Origin: an uncultured Marvinbryantia sp.
GTDB taxonomy: Bacteria > Bacillota > Clostridia > Lachnospirales > Lachnospiraceae
NCBI RefSeq assembly: GCF_905201705.1
Contig: NZ_CAJKOX010000008.1
Location: 1-64,000 of the forward strand
Direction: 5' to 3'
DNA length: 64,000 nucleotides
Positions 15,314-25,141 of this stretch are shown here, piece by piece (position 1 is the first letter of the stretch; every line of letters begins with the position of its first letter). The notes under the pieces were generated by a model, which searched no databases, was not told the DNA's origin, and saw nothing but the letters and a program-made list of their open reading frames with translations. The translations under genes and the position numbers were made by a program.

Positions 15314-17791
15314 GTGGATAAAATCAGAATTTCTGTCCGCAATCTGGTGGAATTTATTTTAAGAAGCGGCGATATTGACAATCGGCACGGCGCAATGGCG
15401 GACAGGGAGGCTATGCAGATCGGAAGCCGTCTGCACCGCAGGATACAGGGGCAGATGGGCGCTGATTACCGCGCGGAGGTTTCCCTGAAGGCAGAGATCG
15501 ACTGCGTTTTCTATGTGATCAGCGTGGAGGGCCGTGCGGACGGCATCTTCACGGAGGACGGAAAAACCTGGATTGACGAGATCAAGGGTGTCGGCTTTGA
15601 TGTGAATAAATTAGAGGAAGCGGTTCCGGTGCATCTGGCACAGGCGAAATGCTATGCGTATATTTACGCCGCGCAGCAGAGTCTTGCGGATATCGGCGTA
15701 CAGATGACATATATTCACAGGGAAACGGAGGAGATCCGGCGCATTCGCAAGGAATTTTCCTTTGTAGAGCTGGAAGCCTGGTTTGCAGAGCTGATCGAAG
15801 AGTATAAAAAGTGGGCATCCTTTCAGATCGAGTGGAAGAAGGTGCGGCAGGCGTCGATCGCGGGAACGGTATTTCCGTATCCGTACCGCGAGGGGCAAAA
15901 AGATCTGGCGGCGGCTGTTTACCGCACGATTGCGCGGGAAAAGAAGCTGTTTATCCAGGCGCCGACCGGCGTCGGGAAAACGATCGCTACGGTATTCCCG
16001 GCGGTAAAGGCAGTGGGCGAAGGGCTTGGCGATAAGATTTTTTATCTGACGGCAAAGACTATCACGCGGACGGTCGCGCAGGAGGCGTTTTCCCTTTTAA
16101 AAATGCAGGGGCTTAAGTACAAGGTGCTGACGCTCACGGCAAAGGAAAAAATCTGCATGTGCGGGGAGCCGGACTGCAATCCGGAAAAATGTCCGTATGC
16201 AAAGGGGCATTTTGACCGCGTAAATGACGCTGTGTATGAACTGTTGACCGGCTGGGGAAGAACAGATGACGGAGCGGAGCCGACTGCAGCCGTACAGGAG
16301 ATCTCCGGCATCCACGACAGCTACACACGCGAGGATCTGATCGCGCACGCGGAAAAGTGGCAGGTCTGCCCTTTTGAGATGTCTCTGGATCTGTCGCTCT
16401 GGGTGGACGCGGTGATCTGCGACTATAATTATGTTTTTGACCCGCAGGCGAAGCTAAAACGTTTTTTTGCAGACGGAGGAAAGGGCGATTATATCTTTCT
16501 GATCGATGAGGCGCACAACCTGGTGGAGCGCGGCAGGGAGATGTACAGTGCGTCTCTTTATAAGGAAGATTTTCTGGAAATCAAAAAGCTGCTCATGCCG
16601 GTGAGCCGGAAGGCGGCGCGGGCGCTGGATAAATGCAACAAGTATATGCTGGAGTGGAAGCGGGAATGCGACGGTTATGCGCTCTACAGTGATATCGCCG
16701 CGTTTGCGCTGGCGCTGATGAACGTGTCCACGCAGCTTGAAACCCTGCTGGAGGACGGCGACAGCCCTTTGAACCGGTATGCCGGGGCGGCGCATCTGAC
16801 GGAAAATTTGCCGCAGGCGCCGGGCGCAGGGGAGGGCCTGCGCAAAAAGGTGCTGGAATTTTATTTCCAGGTGCGCAGCTTTCTTGCAATCTATGAGGAA
16901 CTGGACGACAGCTACGAGATCTACACGGAGCACGAGGCGGACGGCAGGTTTAAGCTAAAGCTGTTCTGCATCGACACGGCGGGGAAGATTGGCGAGTGCC
17001 TGAGCCGCGGACGGGCGGCGGTATTTTTCTCGGCGACATTGCTGCCGATCCGTTACTATATGGATCTGCTTTCCGGCACACAGGATGATTACGCGATCTA
17101 TGCGCATTCTCCGTTTGAACTGTGGAAAAAGAAGGTGCTGGTGGGAACGGACGTCAGCAGCCGCTACACGCGCAGGGGACCGGAGGAATATCAGAGAATC
17201 GCGGCATATATTTACAGCACGGTGCAGGCGCGCACCGGGAATTATCTGGTGTTTTTTCCTTCTTATAAGATGCTGGAGGAAATACAGGCTGTTTTTGAGG
17301 CGGCATATCCGGGTGTGCACGTGGTTGCGCAGAATCCCCGTATGACAGAGACGGAGCGGGAGGAATTTCTCGCCTGCTTTTCGGAGGACAACGCGCAGCC
17401 GCTTGCCGGGTTCTGTGTGCTCGGCGGTATTTTCGGCGAGGGCATCGACCTGAAGCGCGAAAAACTGATCGGCGCGGTGATTGTCGGAACCGGTCTGCCA
17501 CAGATCTGCAGCGAGCGGGAAATTTTAAAGCAGTATTATGACAGGCGCAAAATGGACGGTTTTGCGCACGCTTACCAGTATCCCGGCATGAACAAGGTCA
17601 TGCAGTCGGCGGGGCGCGTCATCCGCACGGATGAAGATACCGGCGTGATCCTGCTTCTGGACGAGCGGTTCTGCCGCAGGCAGTATCTCGACATTTTTCC
17701 GCGTGAGTGGGCGGATTATGAGACATGCAGTCTGAGAACCGTGCCGGAAAAACTGAAATACTTTTGGAAGAGCCTGGAGGAAAAGAAGTAA
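15314..17791 (+). CDS. DinG/Rad3-type DNA helicase with N-terminal PD-(D/E)XK nuclease domain
   Basis: An 825-residue superfamily 2 helicase. The N-terminus carries a RecB-like nuclease motif: Asp76 in GRADG, Glu89 and Lys91 in DEIKG, and a downstream Q-x3-Y (QAKCY). The helicase has Walker A APTGVGKT at 216-223, the DEAH box IDEAHN, and a cysteine cluster (CMCGEPDCNPEKC plus a later VCPF) that matches the 4Fe-4S domain of DinG/XPD helicases. The C-terminal half has the SATLLP motif and the arginine-containing AGRVIR motif. GTG 15314 follows GGAGG by six bases. It probably acts in DNA repair or unwinding of damaged or structured DNA. The AEC transporter starts two bases after its stop. Confidence 0.88.
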   Translation: MDKIRISVRNLVEFILRSGDIDNRHGAMADREAMQIGSRLHRRIQGQMGADYRAEVSLKAEIDCVFYVISVEGRADGIFTEDGKTWIDEIKGVGFDVNKLEEAVPVHLAQAKCYAYIYAAQQSLADIGVQMTYIHRETEEIRRIRKEFSFVELEAWFAELIEEYKKWASFQIEWKKVRQASIAGTVFPYPYREGQKDLAAAVYRTIAREKKLFIQAPTGVGKTIATVFPAVKAVGEGLGDKIFYLTAKTITRTVAQEAFSLLKMQGLKYKVLTLTAKEKICMCGEPDCNPEKCPYAKGHFDRVNDAVYELLTGWGRTDDGAEPTAAVQEISGIHDSYTREDLIAHAEKWQVCPFEMSLDLSLWVDAVICDYNYVFDPQAKLKRFFADGGKGDYIFLIDEAHNLVERGREMYSASLYKEDFLEIKKLLMPVSRKAARALDKCNKYMLEWKRECDGYALYSDIAAFALALMNVSTQLETLLEDGDSPLNRYAGAAHLTENLPQAPGAGEGLRKKVLEFYFQVRSFLAIYEELDDSYEIYTEHEADGRFKLKLFCIDTAGKIGECLSRGRAAVFFSATLLPIRYYMDLLSGTQDDYAIYAHSPFELWKKKVLVGTDVSSRYTRRGPEEYQRIAAYIYSTVQARTGNYLVFFPSYKMLEEIQAVFEAAYPGVHVVAQNPRMTETEREEFLACFSEDNAQPLAGFCVLGGIFGEGIDLKREKLIGAVIVGTGLPQICSEREILKQYYDRRKMDGFAHAYQYPGMNKVMQSAGRVIRTDEDTGVILLLDERFCRRQYLDIFPREWADYETCSLRTVPEKLKYFWKSLEEKK

Positions 17792-17793
17792 TT

Positions 17794-18714
17794 ATGGATT
17801 TTATGACAGTGGCAAATCAGATGCTTTCCCTTTTTATCATAATGATAATAGGATATGTGATGTACAGGGTGAAGATTATTGACGACGCGGCGACCGTGCG
17901 CTACACGCGGCTGGTGCTGAACATTTCTCTGCCCGCACAGATTATTACTTCGTTCGTGGAAAACCGCGGCGTGGTTTCTAACGGCGTAGTGCTTGCCGTA
18001 TTCGGAATTTCCTTTTTGGTATATGTGATTTCCGCGCTTGTCGGCGTACTCTTTATTTTTGTGACGCGCGCGCCGAAGGAAGAACGGGGCACCTACCTTT
18101 TTATGTGTCTGTTCGGAAACGTCGGCTTCATGGGATTTCCGGTGATCGTCACAATTTTTGGTGACAGTGCGCTGATCTACGCGGTGATTTTCAATGTGAT
18201 CTTCAATGTTCTGGTGTATTCACTGGGGATCGCGCTGATCGGCGGCGGAAAAGGCGGTTTTCAATTTCAACCGAAGCGGCTTTTAAATATTCCGTTTATT
18301 GCAGCAATTATTTCTGTTCTGCTGTTCTTTGCCGGGGTGTCGCTGCCGCGCGTGCTGGTGACGTCGCTGAACTACCTTGGCAATCTGACGACGCCGGTGG
18401 CGATGCTGATCCTGGGCGCTACAATTGCATCCATGCCGATCAGGGAGCTGTTTGACGACTGGCGCGTGTACCTGTTTACGCTGTTCCGGCTCGGCGTGAT
18501 CCCGCTGGCGGTGATGGTGCTTCTGCGCGCACTGAACATCAGCACGCCGGAAATTACCGGAATTATGATCGTGCTGGCGGCGATGCCGGTTGCCACCAAT
18601 ACTACTATGCTTGCGATCGAGTACGGCGGCAATTTGCGTCTCGCTTCAAAGGGAATCTTTTTCAGTACGATTCTGTCTGTGATTACGATTCCGGTTGTGG
18701 CGATGCTGTGTTAA
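17794..18714 (+). CDS. AEC-family (auxin efflux carrier-like) transporter
   Basis: A 306-residue membrane protein with about ten hydrophobic helices in two repeats, of the AEC family, which in bacteria moves malate, malonate or other small organic acids. Family-typical stretches are LVLNISLPAQIITSFV and AAMPVATNTTMLAIEYGG. The start at 17794 lies two bases after the helicase stop, using GGAGGAAAAGAAG within the helicase end. Transcriptional coupling to the helicase seems incidental. The substrate is unknown. Confidence 0.87.
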   Translation: MDFMTVANQMLSLFIIMIIGYVMYRVKIIDDAATVRYTRLVLNISLPAQIITSFVENRGVVSNGVVLAVFGISFLVYVISALVGVLFIFVTRAPKEERGTYLFMCLFGNVGFMGFPVIVTIFGDSALIYAVIFNVIFNVLVYSLGIALIGGGKGGFQFQPKRLLNIPFIAAIISVLLFFAGVSLPRVLVTSLNYLGNLTTPVAMLILGATIASMPIRELFDDWRVYLFTLFRLGVIPLAVMVLLRALNISTPEITGIMIVLAAMPVATNTTMLAIEYGGNLRLASKGIFFSTILSVITIPVVAMLC

Positions 18715-18810
18715 GGCTTACGTTCCATGACATCCTGAAATGAAAGCCCGCGGATTGCTGCGGGGTATTTGAATGTAAATCTGAAAAGTTTATAAATTGT
18801 TTTGAATTGC

Positions 18811-18838
18811 TTGACATACGGATTTTCTGGTTTAAAAT
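18811..18838 (+). promoter_or_regulatory. Promoter of the RND pump gene
   Basis: A perfect TTGACA (18811-18816) and TAAAAT (18833-18838) are spaced 16 bp apart, about 40 bases before the ATG. Confidence 0.7.
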
Positions 18839-18878
18839 CTTTTTAGAAGAAACGAGAGATTTTGATGGGAGGATTTGT

Positions 18879-21800
18879 ATGTTACCGCGCTATAGTGTAA
18901 AACGCCCCTATACCGTATTAGTGGGCGTTGTTTTAATTTTGATCCTGGGGTACGTGTCGTTTACGAGTATGCAGACTGATCTGCTGCCGGATATGACGCT
19001 GCCCTATGCGATTGTCTACACGACATACCCCGGGGCAAGCCCGGAGGAGGTGGAGACGATCGTCACACGTCCGGTCGAGCAGTCGATGGCGACGATCAGC
19101 AACATTGAAAATGTCAGCTCCGTTTCGTCGGAGAATATTTCCATGGTTATCCTGGAATTTTCCCAGTCGGCGAATATGGATGCGGTCACGATCGAGATGC
19201 GGGAGAATCTGGACCAGATTGAGGGCTACTGGGATGACTCAATTGGCAGTCCCATCATCATGAAGCTGAATCCGGATATGCTGCCGGTCATGGTGGCGGC
19301 AATGGAGGACGGTGATATGTCGCAGAGCGACCTCACCGATCTCGTAAACAATACCATCCTGCCGGAGCTGGAGAGCATCGAGGGCGTGGCGAGCGTCAGC
19401 ACAACCGGTACCATCGAAGAGCAGGTGCAGGTGACGCTGCGCGAGGATAAGATCAAAGCGGTGAACCGCAGGGTGACGCAGGCGCTTGATGATAAATTTG
19501 CGGAGGCGGAGAGTGAGCTTGCCGAGGCGCAGGAGAAGCTTGACGAGGGTAAAGAAGAGCTGGAGAACGGACAGACGCAGCTTGCCGACCAGACCTCATC
19601 GGCGGAGAGCCAGATCAATTCCGGCACCAGTCAGATGATTACCGGGCAGGTGCAGATCGACCAGAAGCTTGCGGAGGTGCAGAGCGGACTGACAAAGCTG
19701 GATGATTCCGAGGCGGAGCTGCTTGCAAAGGAGCAGGAGCTGCTGGCGGGCGAGGCGGCGCTTCAGAAGCTGCCGGAGCAGAAGGCGGCGCTGGAGGCGC
19801 AGAAGGCGCAGCTTGACGCAGGCATCAGTCAGCTGGAGGCGGCTCCGCAGCAGCTTGCCGAGCTGGATACAGCGATCGCCGGTGTGGAAGCCGCGATCAA
19901 AGAGCTGGAAAAACAGATCGCAGACCTGCAGGGTGCGGCGGTTCCGGGTGAGACGGAGACGGATGCTGCGCAGGGGGATACCGGGGACGAAACGCAGGCA
20001 GATGCCGCGCAGCCGGGCAGTGGAAATGAATCGCAGGCGGACAGCCAAAGTCTGGAGCCGGAAACCTCCGGTATACGAAAAAATGAGACGGAAAAAACGC
20101 AGGCGGCGGAGATAAGCGAAGCAGAAGATGCAGCCGCAGCTTCTGTGCCGGAGACAGAACAATACCTGGAAACGGCGGTCGGGCTTGCGGACGGCATGAC
20201 AACAGCAGTATCTTCTGATGACAGCATGACGGCGGATGCGTTTGCGGCGGACGACGGGGAGCTGATTCTGGATGGAGAAAATACAGGGGAGAGCGGAGCG
20301 TCTCAGAACCAGACAGATGTTTCGATACCACAGATCAATCCTGGACTTTCCCAGGAGGAGATCGACCGGCTTACCCAAGATGCACAGCAGGAAGCGGTGA
20401 TCGCCGCGCTTCAGACAAAGATACTGGAGCTGCAGTCACAGCAGCTTACACTGGAAAATACAAAAAATCAGGCGCTCGCGGCGCTTGCGACGCTTGGCGT
20501 GAACATAAACGGCACCGCGCAGGAGCGCGACGAGAGCATCGACACGGTAAAATCAGAGCTGGTGGCGCGCCGTATCCAGATCGTGGACGGCATCGCCCAG
20601 ATGCAGACGACCATAGACGGTATGCCGGAGCAGATGGAGCAGATCATTGCAGGTAAAGCGCAGATCGAGAGCGGCAAGGCACAGCTTGCCGAGGGGCGCG
20701 CGCAGCTTCTCGCGGCACAGAAACAGCTTGAGACGGCAAAAGCACAGATCGCATCCGGGCAGACGAGCGTCTCCGCGGCGGTCGGGGAGCTGAACAAGGC
20801 GAAGATTTCCGCTACCATCGAGATGGCAGCGGGCAAGGCGGAGCTGAGCGCCGGGCAGAAGGAGCTGGACGCGGCACTGGAGCAGATCAAGCAGCAGAAA
20901 GAAGCGGCTTACGATCAGGCGGATGTCACGGAGATCATCACGGCGGATATGGTGAAGGGGATTCTGGCGGCGCAGAACTTCAGTATGCCCGCGGGCTACG
21001 TAACCGAGGACGGCGTTGATTTTCTTGTGCGCGTTGGCAATAAGCTGGACGGCACGGAGAGTATTGAAGATCTGCTGCTTCTGGATCTTCACATGGACGG
21101 ACTGGAGCCGATCCGCCTGTCGGATGTCGCCGATGTGGTGATCCTGGATAACAGTGATGAGGTCTATGCAAAGATCAACGGTCATTCCGGCATCCTGTTC
21201 ACCATGCAGAAGCAGTCGGGCTACTCCACCGGCGAGGTTTCAAAACGCATCAAGGAGAAGTTTGCCGAGCTGGAGGAGAGCGACGAAAACATTAATATCA
21301 TTGAGATGATGGACCAGGGCATTTACATCGACCTGGTGGTTGATTCGGTTCTGGAGAACATGCTCTCCGGCGCAGGACTTGCGATCCTTGTACTGCTGCT
21401 GTTTTTAAAGAGTTTCCGTCCGACGCTGGTCATCGCCTGCTCAATTCCGATCAGTATTATGACGGCGATCGTGGCAATGTATTTCAGCAACATTACGTTA
21501 AATATTATCTCGCTTTCCGGTCTGGCGCTCGGCATCGGTATGCTGGTCGACAACTCGATCGTTGTTATCGAAAATATTTACCGTCTGCGCGCGGAGGGCT
21601 ACTCCGTGAAGAAGGCGGCGGTGGAGGGCGCAAACCAGGTGGCGGGAGCGATCGCGGCTTCCACGCTGACAACGGTCTGCGTATTTTTGCCGATCGTCTT
21701 TACCGAGGGTATCACCCGGCAGCTTTTTGTGGACATGGGACTTACCATTGCCTACTCGCTCGGCGCCAGTCTGATCGTTGCACTGACGCTGGTTCCGGCG

Positions 21801-23420
21801 ATGGGAGCGGGGCTTCTTAAAAATGTGAAGGAAAAGCGTTCGCCGTTTTTCTCGGTGATACAGAATGGCTATGCGAAGCTCCTTGGCTGGTCTCTGAAGG
21901 TGAAATTCCTGGTGCTGCTGCTTGCGGTCGGTCTGCTTGCATTTTCCGCAAAGCTTGCGCTCTCGAAGGGAACCGCTTTTATGCCGGAGATGGAGAGTAC
22001 ACAGGTTTCTGTCACACTAAATATGCCGGAGGGAAGTCTGCTTTCGGAGACGGCAAAGATGGCGGATGAGGTGATGGAGCGTATACGGACGATCCCGGAT
22101 GTCACGGATGTGGGCGGAATGTCGGGCGGTTCCGGCATGATGAGTATGATGGGCGGAAGCCAGAGCGCCGACGCGGAGTCCGTGTCGATTTATGTGCTGC
22201 TCAGTGAAGATAAGACGATTTCGAATGACGAGCTGAAGGCGCAGATCCTGGAAAAGACTTCGGATCTGGATTGTGAACTGGCCGTGGAAACCTCAACGAT
22301 GGATATGTCGGCGCTTGGCGGCAGCGGAATTTCGATTAATATCAAGGGACGCGAGCTGGATGAGCTGAAGCGCATGGCGGCGGAGGTGGCAAAGATCGTG
22401 GAATCCGTTGAGGGAACCACGAACGTTTCCGACGGCATAGCGGAAAAGACGCTGGAGATGCGCCTGGTGGTGGATAAAGATAAGGCAATGGGCTATCAGC
22501 TCACAACCGCCCAGGTTTATCAGTTCCTGCAGGCGAAGCTGGCGGACGCTTCCAGCGCGACGACGCTCTCCACGCTTTCCAAGGATTATCCGGTGCTGGT
22601 GGTGAGTGATACCGATGAAACGCTGACGCGCGATAAGATAAAAGATCTGACGATCACCGGCAAGGATGAGGAAGGCAAGGACGTGGAGGTCCCGGTTGCC
22701 GACCTGGTGGAATTTGTGGACACGGAGGGCTTTTCATCCATCAACCGTGAAGCACAGACGCGCTATGTCACCGTATCGGCGCAGATTGCCGACGGCTATA
22801 ATATCGGTCTGGTATCTGAGGATTTGAACGCGGCTCTGGAAAATTATGAGCTGCCGAAGGGCTACAGCCTGGAAATGGCGGGCGAGGACCAGACCATCAA
22901 TGAGGCAATGACAGAGGTGGTTAAGATGCTTTTGCTGGCGCTTGCGTTCATGTATCTGATCATGGTGGCGCAGTTCCAGTCGCTGCTCTCGCCGTTTATC
23001 ATCATGTTTACGATTCCGCTTGCGTTCACCGGCGGTCTGCTGGCGCTGTATCTGACGGATAATCCGGTCAGTGTCATTGCAATGATCGGCTTTGTCATGC
23101 TGTCCGGTATCATTGTAAACAATGGAATCGTGCTGGTTGACTGCATCAATCAGCTTCGCCGCGGCGGGATGGAAAAACGTGCGGCGATTATCGAGGCAGG
23201 CAGAACGAGACTTCGCCCGATCATCATGACGGCGCTGACCACCATCCTCGGACTGCTCACAATGGCGCTGGGCAACGGCATGGGCGCCGATATGGTACAG
23301 CCGATGGCAATCGTAACCGTCGGCGGTCTGACCTACGGAACGTTGCTGACGCTGTTCGTTGTGCCGTGTATTTACGATATCTTCAATCGGAAAAAGGATA
23401 TGACAGAGGAAGAAATATAA
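18879..23420 (+). CDS. RND-family (AcrB/HAE-type) transporter with long coiled-coil insert
   Basis: A 1513-residue proton-driven exporter, larger than the usual roughly 1000-1050 residues. Helix 1 is at about 12-30, and clustered helices follow the first and second external domains. The TM4 proton-relay motif reads GMLVDNSIVVIENI, keeping the first Asp but with Asn in place of the second. Residues of about 200-690 are an insert in the first external domain: two Ala/Gln/Glu-rich coiled-coil arms flank an acidic, low-complexity stretch (about 350-490). ATG 18879 follows GGGAGG. No membrane-fusion or outer-membrane partner is nearby, as expected for a Gram-positive. The substrate could be a drug, lipid or surfactant; not determinable. 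Confidence 0.88.
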   Translation: MLPRYSVKRPYTVLVGVVLILILGYVSFTSMQTDLLPDMTLPYAIVYTTYPGASPEEVETIVTRPVEQSMATISNIENVSSVSSENISMVILEFSQSANMDAVTIEMRENLDQIEGYWDDSIGSPIIMKLNPDMLPVMVAAMEDGDMSQSDLTDLVNNTILPELESIEGVASVSTTGTIEEQVQVTLREDKIKAVNRRVTQALDDKFAEAESELAEAQEKLDEGKEELENGQTQLADQTSSAESQINSGTSQMITGQVQIDQKLAEVQSGLTKLDDSEAELLAKEQELLAGEAALQKLPEQKAALEAQKAQLDAGISQLEAAPQQLAELDTAIAGVEAAIKELEKQIADLQGAAVPGETETDAAQGDTGDETQADAAQPGSGNESQADSQSLEPETSGIRKNETEKTQAAEISEAEDAAAASVPETEQYLETAVGLADGMTTAVSSDDSMTADAFAADDGELILDGENTGESGASQNQTDVSIPQINPGLSQEEIDRLTQDAQQEAVIAALQTKILELQSQQLTLENTKNQALAALATLGVNINGTAQERDESIDTVKSELVARRIQIVDGIAQMQTTIDGMPEQMEQIIAGKAQIESGKAQLAEGRAQLLAAQKQLETAKAQIASGQTSVSAAVGELNKAKISATIEMAAGKAELSAGQKELDAALEQIKQQKEAAYDQADVTEIITADMVKGILAAQNFSMPAGYVTEDGVDFLVRVGNKLDGTESIEDLLLLDLHMDGLEPIRLSDVADVVILDNSDEVYAKINGHSGILFTMQKQSGYSTGEVSKRIKEKFAELEESDENINIIEMMDQGIYIDLVVDSVLENMLSGAGLAILVLLLFLKSFRPTLVIACSIPISIMTAIVAMYFSNITLNIISLSGLALGIGMLVDNSIVVIENIYRLRAEGYSVKKAAVEGANQVAGAIAASTLTTVCVFLPIVFTEGITRQLFVDMGLTIAYSLGASLIVALTLVPAMGAGLLKNVKEKRSPFFSVIQNGYAKLLGWSLKVKFLVLLLAVGLLAFSAKLALSKGTAFMPEMESTQVSVTLNMPEGSLLSETAKMADEVMERIRTIPDVTDVGGMSGGSGMMSMMGGSQSADAESVSIYVLLSEDKTISNDELKAQILEKTSDLDCELAVETSTMDMSALGGSGISINIKGRELDELKRMAAEVAKIVESVEGTTNVSDGIAEKTLEMRLVVDKDKAMGYQLTTAQVYQFLQAKLADASSATTLSTLSKDYPVLVVSDTDETLTRDKIKDLTITGKDEEGKDVEVPVADLVEFVDTEGFSSINREAQTRYVTVSAQIADGYNIGLVSEDLNAALENYELPKGYSLEMAGEDQTINEAMTEVVKMLLLALAFMYLIMVAQFQSLLSPFIIMFTIPLAFTGGLLALYLTDNPVSVIAMIGFVMLSGIIVNNGIVLVDCINQLRRGGMEKRAAIIEAGRTRLRPIIMTALTTILGLLTMALGNGMGADMVQPMAIVTVGGLTYGTLLTLFVVPCIYDIFNRKKDMTEEEI

Positions 23421-23430
23421 AAAAGTGTAT

Positions 23431-23465
23431 AAAAATGCCGGGTGCGAAAAGCATCCGGCATTTTT
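23431..23465 (+). terminator. Terminator of the RND pump gene
   Basis: AAAATGCCGGGTGC (23432-23445) pairs with GCATCCGGCATTTT (23451-23464) over a GAAAA loop with one G-T pair, and ends in T. Confidence 0.85.
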
Positions 23466-23531
23466 ACTGCCCTGCAGATGTTTTTGGCAGCAGCAGATGT
23501 ATTGCTATTGGCAGGGGAGAAAAAGCGTGTA

Positions 23532-24404
23532 TCAGTATTTTTTTAGCGCTTCCTTCACTTCTTCCAGAGGGATGTCTGCCCTGGCAGCAATCTCTTCAGG
23601 TGTGTAGGTTTCTGCCAGAAGGCGGATTAAGCGCTTTTGATGATATTCGAGTATGTCAACGTCAAAAATTAAGGCATCTTCTGTCATATGATGTATACCC
23701 TCACTTTCCAATTCTTCATATCTGTCATAGATATGGTGGTAGAGCTGCAGGATCAGTTGGGAAAGCTTTGATGCTTCCGTCCGTGTGATATTACCGGCAG
23801 CTACATTTTGATTTAGTGAATCCAGTATATCATGAGTGATGAGACTTTTCAATGCGTTGATATTATTTTCTGTGCGTTCTTTTTCAATTGCACGGCGCAG
23901 GCGAAGCAACTGGAAGGGAATCAGCACAATCAGCTTTTTCTGATTTAACTCATCTATCGAGTGCTTAAGGTATTTAAATACGGGCACTTTATAATAAAAA
24001 ATTCCCTGATCGCCAAAATGAATTTGCAGGATATAGTCATCCGGGAAATTTTCGTTGTCATAGAGATATACCAGCATTGGCTCCGGAAAATAGATGTGGT
24101 CTATATCGCTTCGACTGCTCAGAGCGTGATGAAAGCCGTATTCCAGCATACGGAGCATGATCTCTCCGTCCTTGGTCATCTGAAATTCCACATGATAACT
24201 GTAGTGTCCATCAATCGTAATGATGGAATCGGCAAGCGTTCGCTTTAATTCATTGTCTGTGTGTTCCGTCCAGTTGTAGGTTACATTACTGTCTGTAGGA
24301 TAATGTGTGCCGAAAAGACCGTTTATTAAATGAATGGTACAGCGCGAGGACAACGAGAGACATCGTTTTGCAATCCGGTCGTAAATGTCGTGAATATTTT
24401 GCAT
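23532..24404 (-). CDS. Rpn/PD-(D/E)XK transposase-like nuclease family protein
   Basis: A 290-residue protein of the Rpn/PDDEXK_2 type, a family of putative nucleases promoting recombination and often found as scattered single genes. The nuclease core is visible near residues 55-85: Asp in LADSIITIDG, then Glu and Gln in HVEFQMTKDG. The C-terminus has a short helical segment (YTPEEIAARADIPLEEV) that resembles a helix-turn-helix. ATG 24404 follows AAAAGGAG. No terminal repeats or transposase partner are seen, so it is listed as a gene rather than as part of a mobile element. Confidence 0.7.
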   Translation of the reverse strand: MQNIHDIYDRIAKRCLSLSSRCTIHLINGLFGTHYPTDSNVTYNWTEHTDNELKRTLADSIITIDGHYSYHVEFQMTKDGEIMLRMLEYGFHHALSSRSDIDHIYFPEPMLVYLYDNENFPDDYILQIHFGDQGIFYYKVPVFKYLKHSIDELNQKKLIVLIPFQLLRLRRAIEKERTENNINALKSLITHDILDSLNQNVAAGNITRTEASKLSQLILQLYHHIYDRYEELESEGIHHMTEDALIFDVDILEYHQKRLIRLLAETYTPEEIAARADIPLEEVKEALKKY

Positions 24405-24683
24405 AAGGGCTCCTTTTCTGGTAAGTGCGTAGTTTAAAGGTTGTATTTGTTCAGAAGTGGAAATATGGGGCAGAATTGCCCGTATAGTGAGGAAGAAAAC
24501 TCCAAGTGTTAAGATAATGATATTATATACAATTAGAGAATAAAAATCAATATAAAAATATAATTACATATAAAAAGAAATGATTTAGCAAAGAGCTTGA
24601 GCATGCAAATATTTTTGCATTTTAAGAAATGGAAAATGTGTGCGGGCAGGTATTTTTCTTTAATAAAGTATATTTTTTTCGTT
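24405..24683. other. AT-rich intergenic region without a recognised gene
   Basis: This stretch between divergent genes is strongly AT-rich. It contains one small inverted repeat (GGGGCA-GAAT-TGCCC near 24466-24481). No open frame with a ribosome site was found before the promoter at 24684. Confidence 0.5.
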
Positions 24684-24712
24684 TTGACACATACTTCCTG
24701 GAGTAATGATAT
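24684..24712 (+). promoter_or_regulatory. Promoter of the two small-protein genes
   Basis: A perfect TTGACA (24684-24689) and TGATAT (24707-24712) are spaced 17 bp apart, 25 bases before the first start codon. Confidence 0.7.
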
Positions 24713-24737
24713 TTTGAAACACGAAGGGAGCATGTCT

Positions 24738-24920
24738 ATGAACAGCAAGAACAACAATACAGCAAAACCGGCAAAAAATGCCGCCAACCTGCATGTGGAA
24801 TCGGTGTATGATGACGATAATATTCCGGAGGTGGATACAAATTCCGCGTGGGAGACAGAACCGCTTCCAGAATCCACGCGTCCGCGCAAGGATGGTCCCG
24901 GAGGGGAATCGGATGATTGA
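24738..24920 (+). CDS. Small acidic protein, unknown function
   Basis: A predicted 60-residue soluble protein that I do not recognise. The N-terminus is Asn/Lys/Ala-rich, followed by an acidic middle (YDDDNIPEVDTNSAWETEP) and a charged tail with RPRKDGPGGESDD. It has no cysteine, membrane helix or signal peptide and is probably disordered. ATG 24738 lies seven bases after GAAGGGAG; an ATG at 24732 is too close. It has its own promoter and overlaps the next small gene by eight bases, which supports it being translated. Confidence 0.6.
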   Translation: MNSKNNNTAKPAKNAANLHVESVYDDDNIPEVDTNSAWETEPLPESTRPRKDGPGGESDD

Positions 24921-25104
24921 CAATCAGGAGCTGCCGATCGGATTTACGATGGAGCTGGCGGAGCATCTGGATGTGCTGCGGAAGTTTTCGGCGCTGCCGG
25001 AGGAAGCGCAGCAGGCGTACATCGATGGCGCCAGCCGGGTAAATTCCAGAGAAGAAATGCGGTCGTATGTGGAAAATATGTTTGAGGTACAGGGTATGCA
25101 GTAG
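24913..25104 (+). CDS. Small helical protein, unknown function
   Basis: A predicted 63-residue acidic protein with helical segments (ELAEHLDVLRKFSALPEEAQ and EEMRSYVENMFEVQ); I do not recognise it. ATG 24913 has GGAGGGG seven bases upstream and starts inside the end of the preceding gene, so the two are translationally coupled. A terminator follows 37 bases after the stop. The pair may form a complex or a protein with its partner; no function is claimed. Confidence 0.65.
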   Translation: MIDNQELPIGFTMELAEHLDVLRKFSALPEEAQQAYIDGASRVNSREEMRSYVENMFEVQGMQ

Positions 25105-25141
25105 CCGGATAAGGTGCATTCAATATTCTGCACAGCATAGG

